Source of the DNA: Solenopsis invicta
Taxonomy: Eukaryota; Arthropoda; Insecta; Hymenoptera; Formicidae
Length of the DNA: 64,000 nucleotides
Reading direction: 5' to 3'
NCBI RefSeq assembly: GCF_016802725.1
Contig: NC_052666.1
Coordinates: 6,117,001 to 6,181,000, forward strand
Shown here: positions 33,095 to 44,140 of the stretch, piece after piece
Numbering within the stretch: the stretch's first letter is position 1
Layout of the letters: the number at the start of each line of letters is the position of its first letter
Program-made: the position numbers and the translations under genes
Notes under the pieces: model-generated
What the model saw: only the letters and a program-made list of their open reading frames with translations
Database searches by the model: none
What the model was told of the DNA's origin: nothing

Positions 33095-33256
33095 GTAAGA
33101 CGCAGTGGCGTAGTGGTTGGCCCGTCGGACTGTCACCCCGAGGGCCAGGGTTCGATCCATGGTGGAAGGGATAGCATGGTGTGTGGAGTTCGGCTAAATT
33201 CGGCGGTTGCACAATAGTCGGCCCCGTGTGAAACTAAAAGGAACGGATACAATTAA
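33095..33256 (+). mobile_element. tRNA-Asp-derived SINE-like element
   Basis: A tRNA-like head with an A box (TGGCGTAGTGG at about 33104), an anticodon-loop-like CTGTCAC (GTC, Asp) and a B box (GGTTCGATCC at about 33150), followed by a tail ending GTGTGAAACTAAAAGGAACG near 33240. The A and B boxes match RNA polymerase III consensus forms. It does not fold as a complete tRNA gene (arm mismatches, no acceptor pairing). Its tail recurs at 36499-36550. Confidence 0.65.
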
Positions 33257-34106
33257 CCAGACAGCCAATTGTAAAAAGTAAAATTATTTAGTGTCAGCCT
33301 GTTGGTACGCTGGATCTACCTTCTTTGTTTCACACATGTTAGTTTCTCTTTCTATCCTTCTATGTATATTTCCATGGCTCGATTTACATACGTCAGAAGG
33401 AAGGTGTGATTTGCATGTAAGTGATATTTTTTAATATTTCACAATTGAACAAGTTTGTTGTTATATCAAAATTAAATATTAAATTGGAAAGGCTTAACAA
33501 TAAGACAAGCAAATACAGTTATTTTTGCACAGTTAAATTCTGAGCGTCCTCATTATTGTATAAATTTTTAGCAATAAAAAGTAAATAGATAAAAAATAAA
33601 TAAGTAAATAAATAAACAAATAAAAAATAAAAAGACAATAAAATTAAACCTAAAAAACATATAAAAATATAATAATACGAAAAGTCTTGTAGTCATAAAA
33701 AAAAAATATATATATATACAGGGTGTCCGTCCATAAATGTCCGAGCAAATATCTCGTAACTGGTTGAAGTTAGAAGAAAGTTTAATAAGGAAAATTTACA
33801 TGGTTTTTAGTCGGCTACAAAATGCACGTAAAGAAATTTTTTTACTCGTCACCTTTTTGAGTTATGAAGGTCAATGTAGGTTTTTTAAATGGGTACCTAT
33901 AATTTTTTTTGCATATTTACATAGTAGAGGTAATTTTCAATCAAAATTATATTAGGAAAAAAATTGCTACGACGCATCGTTTACGAGATAATCGGCATGC
34001 AAAGTATTAAAGTAATAATTAGGATCGAGTATTGTTGAACAAATTTGGAATATCAAATAGGTTGAGAAAGTAAACATTGTTTTTTCATGAAATATTTATT
34101 AACAAA

Positions 34107-34353
34107 TTAATTAAGAAATGGTTCGAAATTGTTACCATCATGATCGATACAGCATTCAACGCGTTTTATAATGTTTCTTATTGTTAACTGCAGCATTTCT
34201 GTTGTAATACTTTCAACAGCTCTAGTGATTTTATGTCGTAAATCTTCTTCATTTTCAGGAATAGTTGCATAAACAATATCCTTAATATACCCCCAACTTC
34301 TGTTGTAATACCACATCTCGAGCATATCACACTTTTCCGTAATTGTAAACATT
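34107..34353 (-). pseudogene. Internally deleted DD41D transposase copy
   Basis: The minus-strand frame reads MFTITEKCDMLEMWYY and then jumps directly to WGYIKDIVYATIPENEEDL...NFEPFLN, the C-terminus. The middle of the gene, including all three catalytic residues, is deleted. It is the inverted counterpart of 34527-35575. Confidence 0.85.
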
Positions 34354-34526
34354 GTTCTCACGCGTTCGTATGAAGTCTGTTATATCGAACAGGATTGCTG
34401 ACCTTCAACTTTTCAAAATACACGATTGTTTGATTTGTAAATAAAGTATTTGTATAGCACGTAATATGAATTACAGGGTAGTATGAGTCTGTTAGTCAAT
34501 CGTCTACATACGAGCGCGTGAGAACA

Positions 34527-35575
34527 ATGTTTACAATTACGGAAAAGTGTGATATGCTCGAGATCTGGTATTTAAGTATGCGTAATGAAAATGAAGCACG
34601 ATAACTTTATCAACAAAAATATCCAGAACGAAGAATACCAAATAATCGTACATTTCGACGAATTGAAGATCAATTGCGTCAAACAGGATCGCTAACAAGA
34701 CAACGACGTACAATCCAAACAGATGAAGAAAAAGAGACAAGTGTGCTATTAAGTTTTATTGAAAACAGACGTACATAAGAACAGTAGCACGTAATTTAGA
34801 ATTATCGAAAGTTACGTACACGCTGTACTAAAAAAATTCAAATTCAAACCGTTTCGTGATAATTTAGTACAAGCTTTACATGAAGGAGATGCAGATCGCC
34901 GATTAATGTTCTGCCACTGGCTTCGAGTTAATTATCGCACTGACTTTGGTTTTCTTAATAAAATATTATGGTCTGATGAATCTTGTTTTTCCAATTGTGG
35001 TATGGAAAATCGACATAACGTGCATACTTGGTCCGATGTGAATCCACATGCGAAAAGAGATAAAGGTTTCCAACGCAGATTTTCGGTGAACGTATGGTGC
35101 GGAATCATCGGAACAAAAATTATTGGACCTTTCTTTTTCCATGGTCATCTTAATGGTGACAAATACTTGGAATTCTTGCAAACAACTTTCTCAGATTATT
35201 TACGCGATCTTCCATTATCAGTTTTTCGAAATATTATTTTTCAACAAGATGGTGCTCCAGCACACAATACACGTGCTGTAATTAACTTTTTAAATAATAG
35301 ATTTCCTAATTGTTGGATGGGTACTAATGGTCCTGTACGATGGCCACCGAGATCTCCGGACTTGACACCTTGCGATTTTTTTCCTTTGGGGGTATATTAA
35401 GGATATTGTTTATGCAACTATTCCTGAAAATGAAGAAGATTTACGACATAAAATCACTAGAGCTGTTGAAAGTATTACAACAGAAATGCTGCAGTTAACA
35501 ATAAGAAACATTATAAAACGCGTTGAATGCTGTATCGATCATGATGGTAACAATTTCGAACCATTTCTTAATTAA
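34527..35575 (+). pseudogene. DD41D Tc1/mariner transposase, broken
   Basis: ATG at 34527 (MFTITEKCDMLEIWYL); TAA at 34602-34604 interrupts a helix-turn-helix region, and further stops lie at about 34776-34850. From 34906 to about 35385 the catalytic core is clean: LWSDESCF, FQQDGAPAH and SPDLTPCDFF, with 41 residues counted between the second and third aspartates. A frameshift near 35388 (in the run before WGYIKD) precedes the C-terminus, which ends FEPFLN at TAA 35573-35575. Not functional as read. Confidence 0.88.
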
Positions 35576-35961
35576 TTTGTTAATAAATATTTCATGAAAA
35601 AACAATGTTTACTTTCTCAACCTATTTGATATTCCAAATTTGTTCAACAATACTCGATCTAAATTATTACTTTAATACTTTGCATGCCGATTATCTCGTA
35701 AACGATGCGTCGTAGCAATTTTTTTCCTAATATAATTTTAATTGAAAATTACCTCTACTATGTAAATATGCAAAAAAAATTATAGGTACCCATTTAAAAA
35801 ACCTACATTGACCTTCATAACTCAAAAAGGTGACGAGTAAAAAAAATTTCTTTACATGCATTTTGTAGCCGACTAAAAACCATGTAAATTTTCCTTATTA
35901 AACTTTCTTCTAACTTCAACCAGTTACGAGATATTTGCTCGGACATTTATGGACGGACACC

Positions 35962-35964
<3 letters not shown>

Positions 35965-36027
<63 letters not shown>

Positions 36028-36260
36028 TAACAATAGACGCCATAAAGCAGATATGGATGGGGCATCTATATCGCGTGTATAGCGATATAGATATTTTTAG
36101 TTTATTTCTGAAAAATGTGTCTTTGAACTATAACTTTACCATACATGTTTGAATTTGTTGTTAAATATGCCATAAGTTTTGATATAAAATAAATTTTTAA
36201 TTTTTCAGAAATTTAGAAGAGAAGGAGAATTTCGAGAAAAAATGACATTTTTAAAAAATC
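35965..36260. other. (TA)n tract and AT-rich spacer
   Basis: About 50 bases of (TA)n from 35965, then AT-rich sequence to the solo LTR. No gene. Confidence 0.5.
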
Positions 36261-37643
36261 TGTAACGCTGGTAGTTTCTCAGTGTCGGTTACGAGATTTG
36301 GGTTCAGGATCGGTTGCTCGGATGTGCTCGCCGGATGTCCGGGTTCGTGTCAAATGATAACGCCGTGGTTTGGTAGTGGAAACGAAATAGTTTAAATATA
36401 TTTTGAGACGTTGGTTTAATATAAAATAATCATACAGTCCCGATATCGTTATTGGATAATACTGAAATACACGCGTATGAATGCAGCTCCGGAGTGATCG
36501 GTTGCACAATAGTCGGCCCCGTGTGAAACTAAAAGGAACGGATACAATTTGTTCGCGGCGTGCTTAATATCTAAGTACAAAGAAGGAACGGTTTCAAGTA
36601 ACTAAGGAAAACGGACGGACACATGCTATGCGCTATGCGCTCGGAGGTAGCAATCGGAGTTGCTTGGTGAAACAATCTTTGGTTTCGCAGACAACATATA
36701 TAACTCGCGACGGAACGTGATATACAAGAACGGACTCGCGGTCACGGAAACGGACGGACTCGGATGAGTCGGGCGATATACGGACGGATTCGGCTTATGC
36801 TCTAAGCGTACGGTATCCGTATTTAGAGTGACCGCGCGGCGGCGAACTCTAATGCCGCGCTCGGGTCGTGATTGGCCCGTGCGGCTGACCGGTTACGGTC
36901 TCGGATTCGACGGCTCGCGGCGCGACGGACAGTTTCGCGCTGCGCGAGGGTTGTCGACGGTGTCGGCCGGTACGGCCTCATCTCGCGGGGTTAACACCCC
37001 GTGAGGTACGGTAAGCGGACACAGGAGCGGTGTCGGTGCGGACGGTCCCCGAGAATGCCCGGGGACACTCGGAACGGTCTGGACGGATTGGCCGGACGGA
37101 TCGGCCGTGCGGTGAGAATGCCCGCCGCACGGCGTAACGGATGCGGATTGGACCTAGCCGGACGTACGAGAATACCCGTCGTTCGGCTGAACGGTCTGGA
37201 TTGGCCGCGCGACGAGAATGCCCGTCACGCGGCTGAGCGGATCGGATTGGCCGGGCATACCCGGCCTCGGGGACGACGGGTATACCCGTCGCGGGAAGGT
37301 TGGAACGAGTATGCCCGTTCCCGAGGAGGTGCTCGAGAACCCCCGAGCTAGGAGGCGCCGAGTATGCCCAGCGCTGGTGATGATCCGGTGAGATCAGGAG
37401 TTCGGAAGGATCTACCTTCGGCTGCCCACTGCCGGTTTGTATACCGTTCCGCGGCTGGACGCACCAATCAGCTCGCGCGGTCGAGCCGGCCGGAGTGGGA
37501 ACGCTTGCCGAACGCGGCGCGTGGCGCGCCGTTCGCGCGCGGTAGCAGCGTGGGTCTTACGTAAGATGCACGTGCTCGGCTGCGGTGCGTCCGACGGTTG
37601 GTCGGTCTGGAGTGGCGGCACGGTGGAGGGGCGTAATGTTACA
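36261..37643 (-). mobile_element. Solo LTR, minus strand, related Gypsy family
   Basis: Read on the minus strand it begins TGTAACATTACGCCCCTCC and ends CAGCGTTACA, flanked by AATC (36257-36260 and 37644-37647). The first bases and the last bases match the LTR family of element 1, but the middle is diverged. It has a TATACAAA-like box (about 37434) and an array of hairpins with a GGGCAT(A/T)CTC-type core at about 36990-37370. A SINE-tail fragment is included at 36499-36550. Confidence 0.85.
36499..36550 (+). repeat. SINE tail fragment within the solo LTR
   Basis: CGGTTGCACAATAGTCGGCC through GGAACGGATACAATT is nearly identical to 33203-33249, the tail of the tRNA-like SINE. Confidence 0.9.
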
Positions 37644-38007
37644 AATCTAAACAAAGTGTTATAAAATACATAGAAATATATAAAACTTTTATTTGAAACT
37701 TTTTTTTATATTTTTTACCATTTCAACGGTATTACTTCAGGAATTAAAAAATCAATTTATTTCAAGAGCGTGTTTCATCCTCTTGACAATCATGTGGGTT
37801 CGTTGTAATACATATAAAAATACGTGTCCCATATTTTTATCTGTATTACAACATATTAAAGGCTTGTCAATTTCTTACAAACTCTCACGCTGTTTCCTAT
37901 TTCTTTCACACGTGTTCTCGCGATGAAGAGGAAATGGAGGGAACTAACCGAATGAACCGAAACTTCGGTCAAAAATTAGTGTAACACTTCATGTGCATAA
38001 CTGTTCC
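37644..38007. other. AT-rich spacer
   Basis: No supported gene. It contains a small inverted match (GTTCGTTGTAATACATATAAAAATACG against CTGTATTACAAC) around 37798-37850. Confidence 0.3.
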
Positions 38008-38267
38008 CGATAGAAAGAGAAGCAGATACTTGAATAAGTGCATGAAACAAGGACAGATGACTCGGCATACCAACAGACTGACGCTAAATAATTTTGCTTT
38101 TCACAGTTGGCTGTCTAGTCAATTATAACCCACCGATAGACGAAGAGGGCAAATTTTTAGAGAGAGACACGCGCAAACTGCATACACCATGTTATCTTTC
38201 CACCATGGTTCGATCCCAGCCGCCGCCACCTAGTATAACTGCGATCCCCCTTTTGCTTTATAAAAAT
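38008..38267 (-). repeat. Right arm of the large inverted repeat, part 1
   Basis: Reverse match to about 33070-33358 and the start of 32760-32800, but without the MITE and most of the tRNA-like head. It continues at 45278 on the other side of Gypsy element 2. Confidence 0.75.
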
Positions 38268-39404
38268 TGTAACAACCCGTTTTTCTTGGATAGATATCGC
38301 GCACGGACGTAGCTCGTCGGGAATTCCAGGGCACGATCCGGGTTAAGAGAGAATTAGACTCGTGTGTTTGAACGTGTAAAATAGATACAGGTTTTATTGA
38401 GTGACGAATACAAATGTCTTACAGCTAATATGTACAGAGGGTGCGTCACCGCCGATACGTCGTCGGCCGTATCGTGCGCGGGGAGGTGACGATTTTGATC
38501 GCGGCGATCGAGGATTACCGTCGGGCAACGGGTTCGGCGCGGGGAACGTCGTCGGCGCGGTTGCCGCTTCTTCCCACGGCAGGTGCGTGGTTTGCGCGGT
38601 CGGCGTTTGTTTTCGGCGCGCGGGCGGCCCCGTGTTTTTCGGCCTTGCGAGGTCGCGTGCTCGGCTTTTCGCGGTCGCCAGCACGGTAGCGGGGCGCGGG
38701 ACGTCGCTCGGCTGAGCGGCTCTTTAAATCCGCGGCGGTTGTGTTGTGATCTTGCTCGCAGGCAGGATGCGACGGCTACGTCGAGTACGCTCGACGGAGG
38801 CAAAGACGCTTTACCCCGTTCTTCTGTAGCCGCCGCGGTAGGATCGGATCGGTGTCGAGGAAAGCCGGTCGGGCAAGTACGCTTGCCTGAGCCCAAGACA
38901 CTTGAGCCCAGCTTCGGCGAGGAGAGACGGGTGCGAAAGCGGTAGCCGTCGAGAACGCTCGACAGAGGCCAAGACTCTTGACCCCAGGACTACCTCGGGA
39001 GACTTCTTCGGAGACTAGTCGGCGGAGTAGCGGTCCGAGCAGTCGGCGGAGAAGAAGCCCAGCATCTTGCTGCTCCGGCGCTTTTATACCCGCATCTCGA
39101 GACGTCGGGAACGTTCGGTGGCGGTTCGGTTCGTGTCGGAGCCAGCGTCCCCGCCGCTCGAGATCGGTTGCGTGGTGGGCGGACGGAGGCGCGTGAGCAC
39201 GTCGCTAGCGCGTGCCGGTTTGGGGCCGGTGCGCGTGCGCGGCGCGGTAGCCGCGACGCGCGGATGCCTCGCTGCTCGTATTGGCGCGTTTAAAGTCGTT
39301 TATCGGCGCGTAGCGCCTTGTGTGACGCTCGGCGGATGTTCGGCCGGCGTTTTGCGGACGGTGACCGGTCCGTCGGGGGGGTCGCGCGGAAGCGGTTTGT
39401 TACA
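38268..39404 (-). repeat. 3' LTR of Gypsy element 2
   Basis: Minus-strand TGTAACAAACCGC...GTTACA. TATAAAAG on the minus strand at about 39085, hairpins (CGTCGAG/CTCGACG, GGCAAG/CTTGCC) at about 38770-38970, and AATAAAACC at about 38390. Confidence 0.95.
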
Positions 39405-39422
39405 CCACCCCCTTCCTAAGAA
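39405..39422 (-). promoter_or_regulatory. Polypurine tract of Gypsy element 2
   Basis: On the minus strand TTAGGAAGGGGGTGG abuts the 3' LTR. Confidence 0.8.
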
Positions 39423-39446
39423 TGCCTGAAATTAGAGGCATACTAT

Positions 39447-42400
39447 TCATTTTCCCGGTGTGCGGGGAGTGTCGTAGGACTTCTCTCGACATGATCGGAG
39501 TCGTCCGGCACGGTCGAAGCGCAAGTGCCACCGTCGAGCTCCGAGTCTGGCCTTGTACTCGCGGCCGGAGTGGATGGCGAAGTACGGTACCTCTACCGTG
39601 ATGCCCGGTGCGACTTCCACTGGCACAGGTGGTGGCGGCAGCGGCCCCATCAATCGGATCGGGTTGAGGGACGGCTGTGGTTTTTCCGGTCGTGTCGCTA
39701 TCGGCCGCGGTATTGGCGGCGGTGGTGTCGTCGTGAGCCAGGAGATCTTGGTCTGCGTCTGGCGGTCGGATGGCTGTCGTAGCTGGCCCCGTCTGACACC
39801 GGCTATAGCGGCTGGTTTCCGCGGCTGTTCTCTCGGCTCGGTGGACTGGCTGGGTCCGGTTCCGGAGGCTGGCCGTGACTGGCTTGGTCCGGCTTCGTCC
39901 ATGCCGGGTCGCTCCGGGTCGTATTCGGCCACGGGTTCGCCCAGGAAGTCCCGGATGATGCTCAGGATATCGTCGGATGCTGCGTCGCTTGCCATGGCTC
40001 GCGTCAAAGTGAGCTCTGCGATGCCTGGGCCGTTATGTTCAAATTCGGGCGGACGTCCTTCCCCCAGATCGGTGTTGTCATCTTCGGCCGCATTGTTTTC
40101 ATCCTCGGTGTCGGTGTCACCGTCGGCTCGTGGAGTGGGGGCTGGCTTCAGATCTTGGATGTGCGTGTGTCGGTACCACTTCCCCCTTTTGCTCCGGAGG
40201 TCGACTATAACGGGTGAGATGATTTTCCGGATTTCTAGCGGTCCAATGTATTTTGGCGCGAGTTTTGCGTTGAAGGCATCCGCGCGCCGCGACAACGGGC
40301 GGTCGCGTTTCCATACCCATTCGCCTAGCCGCGGTCGCCAATTCCGGCGGCGCAGATTATAGTATCGTTCTTGCCTTTGAAACGCTCGGGCAAGTTTTAT
40401 GCGTACGACTTCGTACGCCTCGCGTAGGCGTCGTTGCAGCGCGTGCGGCGCCTCTGCGTCGTTCGATGCCGCGCGTTCTCCCGGACGTCGTAGTTCGCGG
40501 CCGTGGTTTAGGAACGCCGGCGTATGCCCCGTTGCTTCGTGCACTGCGGTATTGTAAGCGAACTGTAGTTCAGCGAGGTATGCGTCCCACTTGCGGTGGT
40601 CCTTTTTTACGTACAGGCTGATCATTGTTTTTACGGACCGATTCGTGCGTTCGACCGGATTACAGTGCGGGGCGTACGCCGGCGTTAATCGGTGGCGGAT
40701 CTGCAGTTTCTGCAGAAGCTGGGTCAGTGAGGCCGAACGCAGCTGGGTCCCGTTGTCGGAGAGGATTTCGTCGGGGCATCCGTGGCGGAGCACGATAGCT
40801 TCCGTGAGGGCGGCGGTCACGTTTTGTGCGGTGGCGCGGCGGAGAGCACGCATCTCGAGCCATTTGGTGAACCGGTCTTGCATAGTGAGGAGCCACGTGT
40901 GGCCCCGGGAGGATCGTGGTAACGGCCCTATGAGGTCGATGGCAACTTGTTGCCACGGTCGCGTAATTACGGTCGGGTGGAGCAGTCCGGCGGGTCGGCG
41001 CTGCTCCGCTTTGTGAGCCAGGCATGTCTCGCACCGCCGCACGTATTGGGCTATGTCGCGGAACATTCCGGGCCAGTGGTACTGTGCGGCGATGCGCGAG
41101 ATCGTCTTGGCGATCCCGAGATGTCCGGCGGTCGGCTCGTCGTGATACCGCCGCAGGATCTCGGTGCGTCCTTCGCGGGGGACGCACTCTTTCCATTGTG
41201 CGTCGCTCGGCGTTTCGGACAAGTCGAGGGTATGTAGCATGTGTTTGTATAATTTCCCGTCTTCGATGCGGAAGTCGGGGGCGTCGTGCGGCGCGTTGCG
41301 TGCGGTTCTCCACCATTTCCGGTACCACGGGCATCGGGGCTCCGCGATGACGTTGACGGCGTGTCGGCGGGACAAGGCATCGGCTACCTTGTTCAACGCT
41401 CCTTTGCGGTATTGAACGTCGAAGTCGTATTGTCGTAACTCGAATGCCCACCGTCCGAGTCGGCCGGTGGGCGAATCGAGTTTTTGTAGCCAGCGGAGTG
41501 ACTGGTGATCGGTCACGACCTTAAAGCGATAGCCCTCGAGGTAATCCCTCATTCGGCGTATTCCCCACAGTATTGCGAGACACTCCAGCTCCGTCGCGCT
41601 GTAGTTTCGTTCGGCGGGATTCAGGGTACGACTGGCATATGCGATCACGCGCTCGCCCTCGGGGAAGTATTGTGTGAGTACGGCCCCTAGGCCGGTCGTA
41701 CTCGCGTCCGTTTGTAAGACGAATTGTCTCTCGAAATCCGGGCAGGCCAATACCGGCGCGGTCGTGAGCGTTCTCTTCAGGGCGTCAAACGCCTCCTGCT
41801 CCGAGGTTCCCCACCTCCAGGCGGCGTTTTTGCGAGTGAGTGCGGTTAGCGGGGCGGCGAGGGTCGCGAAGTCGCGTATGAATCGGCGGTACCACGAGGC
41901 GATGCCGAGGAATTGGCGTACTTGCCGCACGGTGTGCGGCACCGGCCACTCTACGATCGTGTTGGTCTTTTCCGGGTCGGTTCGTATGCCCTCGCGGTCC
42001 ACGACGTGTCCGAGATACTTGATTGTTGTCGTACAGAACCGGCATTTCGCGGGGTTAAGCCGGAGTTGGGCGGATCTTAGTCGCGAAAAGACTTCTCGCA
42101 GGGTGTCGAGGTGCTCGTCGAAGGTTCAGCTAACGACGATAATGTCGTCTAGGTAGACGAACACGCTAGGCTCTAACTCCGGGCCTAGTATGCCGTCTAG
42201 TAACCGTTGGAACGTGGCGGGCGCGGAATGCAGTCCGAAGGGCATTACGCGGAACTGCATTAGTCCGCGTCCGGGCACCGTGAACGCGGTAATCGGTCGG
42301 CTTTCCGGTGGTAGCGGCACCTGCCAGTAGCCGCTCTCCAGGTCGAGCGTGGTCAGGAACTGCGCGCCGCGAAGTTTATCCAGCGTCGCGGCGATCTGTG

Positions 42401-43172
42401 GCAGCGGATACGCGTCACGTTCGGTCACATCGTTTACCCTGCGGAAATCGATGCAAAAGCGTGGTTTGCCGTCCTTTTTTCTCACGATCACGATAGGTGA
42501 GCTCCACGCGCTTTGCGACGGCTCGATGATTCCGTTACGGAGCATTTCGTCGACCTCGCGGTCGATGATGGCCTGCATCGCCGGATTCCGAGGACGGTAC
42601 CGTTGCTTAATCGGCGGATGATTTCTGACGCGTATCGTGTGTTGCAGCCGGTCGGTCGGTCCGTGTACGGCTTCGAATCGTGGGAGTTCTTCGGCGAGGA
42701 AGGCTTGCAGGCGTTCCTGTTCTCCCTCCCCTTCGGCCGCGGGTCGTATCGGGAGGGTTGCGTGCGGAGGAGTGCGTGCCCTCGCGGCGTGTTTCGGTGG
42801 CGGCGGGATGGCGATTTGGGCCCGAGCCATGATATCGACGCCGAAAAGTACGTCGGTGTCGAGTCCGGGTAATATTTGGAACTCGTGCGAAATTGCTCGG
42901 TTGTTGATGACGATCGGTAGCACGATGCATCCCCCAATCGGTACGCTCGACCCGTCCGCCACGTAGACCTGGCCGGTGACGGGTCGTATCTCTCGCCCTC
43001 GGCGTCGTAGACGGTTCGCGGTAGCCGGGCTCACGAAGGAGGCTTCCGAGCCCGAGTCCAGGAGGACCTCGAGCTCGTGCTGGTCGATGCTGAGGTAGAT
43101 GTGCGGTCGCGGTTTAAATATTACTCGGAGGACCGGGGTGCGGCAGGGGCCTCCCCGGCCCTGGTGGCGTTT
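39447..43172 (-). pseudogene. pol: pol of Gypsy element 2, one nonsense codon, C-terminal module fused
   Basis: Joined to gag by a -1 frameshift at 43169-43175. Order: protease (LLDSGSEASFV), RT (LTTLDLESGYWQV, VYLDDIIVVS), RNase H (FVLQTDAST, TELECLAILWGI), integrase (HLGIAKTISRIAAQYHWPGM, CETCLAHK, AIDLIGPLPRS, ILSDNGTQL, NPVERTNRSVKTM) and a GPY-like tail. TGA at 42126-42128, right after YLDDIIVVS, is the only break; the flanking parts are in one frame. After integrase the same frame continues through an acidic and Pro-rich linker into a C-terminal module (VEVPYFAIHSGREYKARL) homologous to the separate third ORF of element 1. The stop just after the RT active site would remove half of RT, RNase H and integrase unless read through. 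Confidence 0.93.
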
Positions 43173-44086
43173 CCCGGCGGCGGGTGGCAGTCGCGTGTGT
43201 AGACGCCGTCTTTCCCGCACTGGGAACAGAATTTTTTCGCGATGCGACGGCAGTCGAACCGGGTGTGCCCGCGCTGCTTGCAGCGCCAGCAGCATTCGTT
43301 CTTGTCGTACGTGGTCGCGGCGGTGTTGGTGGCGGTTGGCTTGGGGGCGACGCCGCGATCGCGGCATTGCGCGCTGATTTCCTCGAATTCCTCCGCCTGA
43401 CGGAGCAGGTCGGTTGTTCGGCGGAGGCCGTCGCGGCGGACGTACAACTTGTACCGCGGTTGGAGGTTTTCGTACAGCAGGTCGAGCTGCTCCTCCTTTT
43501 CGTACCCGCCTGCGCGTCTCATCATGGTGAGGAGCTCCGTCGCGTACTTGCGGTATAGCTCGTCGGTACCTTGTTTTCGCGCCTGAATGTCCCGTTTTAA
43601 TTTGGCGACGTATCGCCGTGGTAAGTAATATTCCCGGAATTCGCCGGTGAACGCCTGCCAGTCGTCCCAGGAGTCGCGATTGTTGCGGTACCACAGGAGC
43701 GCTTCCCCGCGCAGCAGTTCGGGGAGACCGCGCAATAACTGTGCGTCGGAGAACCCGTACTCTCGCTGTAGTTCGTCGACCCGCTCAAGGAACGCGATGG
43801 GGTCTTTCCCTTCGAAGTGGCATCCCCACTTCCGTATCTGGTTCATTTGCTTGGCGTCGGACGCGTGCCCCCCGCCAGCGAGTGGTGGGTCCGGTATCTC
43901 GATGCGGATCTCGGTGTGGTCCTCCGGGGGCGGCATGTTCGCGGGCTGATATTCGGGATGCGCGGTCGCGTATTCCCGTAAGCGGCGGCGGAGATCGTCC
44001 ACGTTCCCGGTTGTGTCCAGCCTGAGAGTTTCGAGGTGCGACTCTAGCGCGGTACGGTCTATTCGGTAGATCCAGCTTCTCGGCAT
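43121..44086 (-). CDS. gag: gag of Gypsy element 2, intact
   Basis: ATG at 44086 (MPRSWIYRIDRTALESHLET) to TAA at 43121-43123, 321 aa. A SAP-like N-terminal helix pair is followed by the capsid-like region (MNQIRKWGCHFEGKDPIAFL, LPELLRGEALLWYRN, YLPRRYVAKL, YATELLTMMRRAGGY) and a two-part zinc-knuckle region (CCWRCKQRGHTRFDC, then FCSQCGKDGVYTRDC). The coat-forming and RNA-binding protein of the element. It overlaps pol by the frameshift region. Clearly homologous to 11251-12213 but diverged, so the two elements are different families of one lineage. Confidence 0.93.
   Translation of the reverse strand: MPRSWIYRIDRTALESHLETLRLDTTGNVDDLRRRLREYATAHPEYQPANMPPPEDHTEIRIEIPDPPLAGGGHASDAKQMNQIRKWGCHFEGKDPIAFLERVDELQREYGFSDAQLLRGLPELLRGEALLWYRNNRDSWDDWQAFTGEFREYYLPRRYVAKLKRDIQARKQGTDELYRKYATELLTMMRRAGGYEKEEQLDLLYENLQPRYKLYVRRDGLRRTTDLLRQAEEFEEISAQCRDRGVAPKPTATNTAATTYDKNECCWRCKQRGHTRFDCRRIAKKFCSQCGKDGVYTRDCHPPPGNATRAGEAPAAPRSSE
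43129..43175 (-). promoter_or_regulatory. -1 frameshift site: slippery GGGAAAC plus stem-loop
   Basis: Minus-strand GGGAAAC (43175-43169) reads G GGA AAC in the gag frame. Six bases later AGGGCCGGGG (43162-43153) can pair with CCCCGGTCCT (43138-43129): a 10-bp stem with one G-U pair and a 14-base loop. The pol frame continues GKRHQGRGG. Confidence 0.8.
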
Positions 44087-44122
44087 GGCCAACGCGGGTC
44101 TAATTCTCTCCGGACGGCAACG

Positions 44123-44140
44123 GTCCCTGTTCGGGCGCCA
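44123..44140 (-). promoter_or_regulatory. Primer-binding site, tRNA-Lys
   Basis: TGGCGCCCGAACAGGGAC on the minus strand, directly next to the 5' LTR, identical to the site in element 1. Confidence 0.95.

Larger units (their letters stand above)
32270..33358 (+). repeat. Left arm of a large inverted repeat
   Basis: The block reappears reversed at 38008-38267 and 45278-45757, where it was split by Gypsy element 2 (for example GATAAATTTTATTCTTC-type edges, TTTACATTTTTATAAAGC, ACCAACAGGCTGAC). It holds a MITE (32796-33059) and a tRNA-like SINE (33095-33256) that are absent or partial in the right arm. Confidence 0.8.
33719..35964. mobile_element. DD41D Tc1/mariner element, head-to-head composite with long inverted arms
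   Basis: Ends CAGGGTGTCCGTCCATAAAT at 33719 and, reversed, at 35964; TA on both sides (33717-33718, 35965-35966). The outer about 580 bases of each side are near-identical inverted copies that include the 3' end of the transposase gene. The left half is an internally deleted minus-strand copy (start codon region fused to the last roughly 60 codons), and the right half is a fuller plus-strand copy. Both have their 3' ends outward, and no 5' TIR is left in the middle. Confidence 0.85.

Noticed and set aside
33095..33175. Functional tRNA-Asp gene
   Set aside because: A and B boxes are present but the stems are mismatched and there is no acceptor pairing; it reads as a SINE head.
38354..38896. 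180-aa minus frame, also at 44227-44769
   Set aside because: Lies inside the LTR in both copies and shares no protein features; open because of GC-rich composition.
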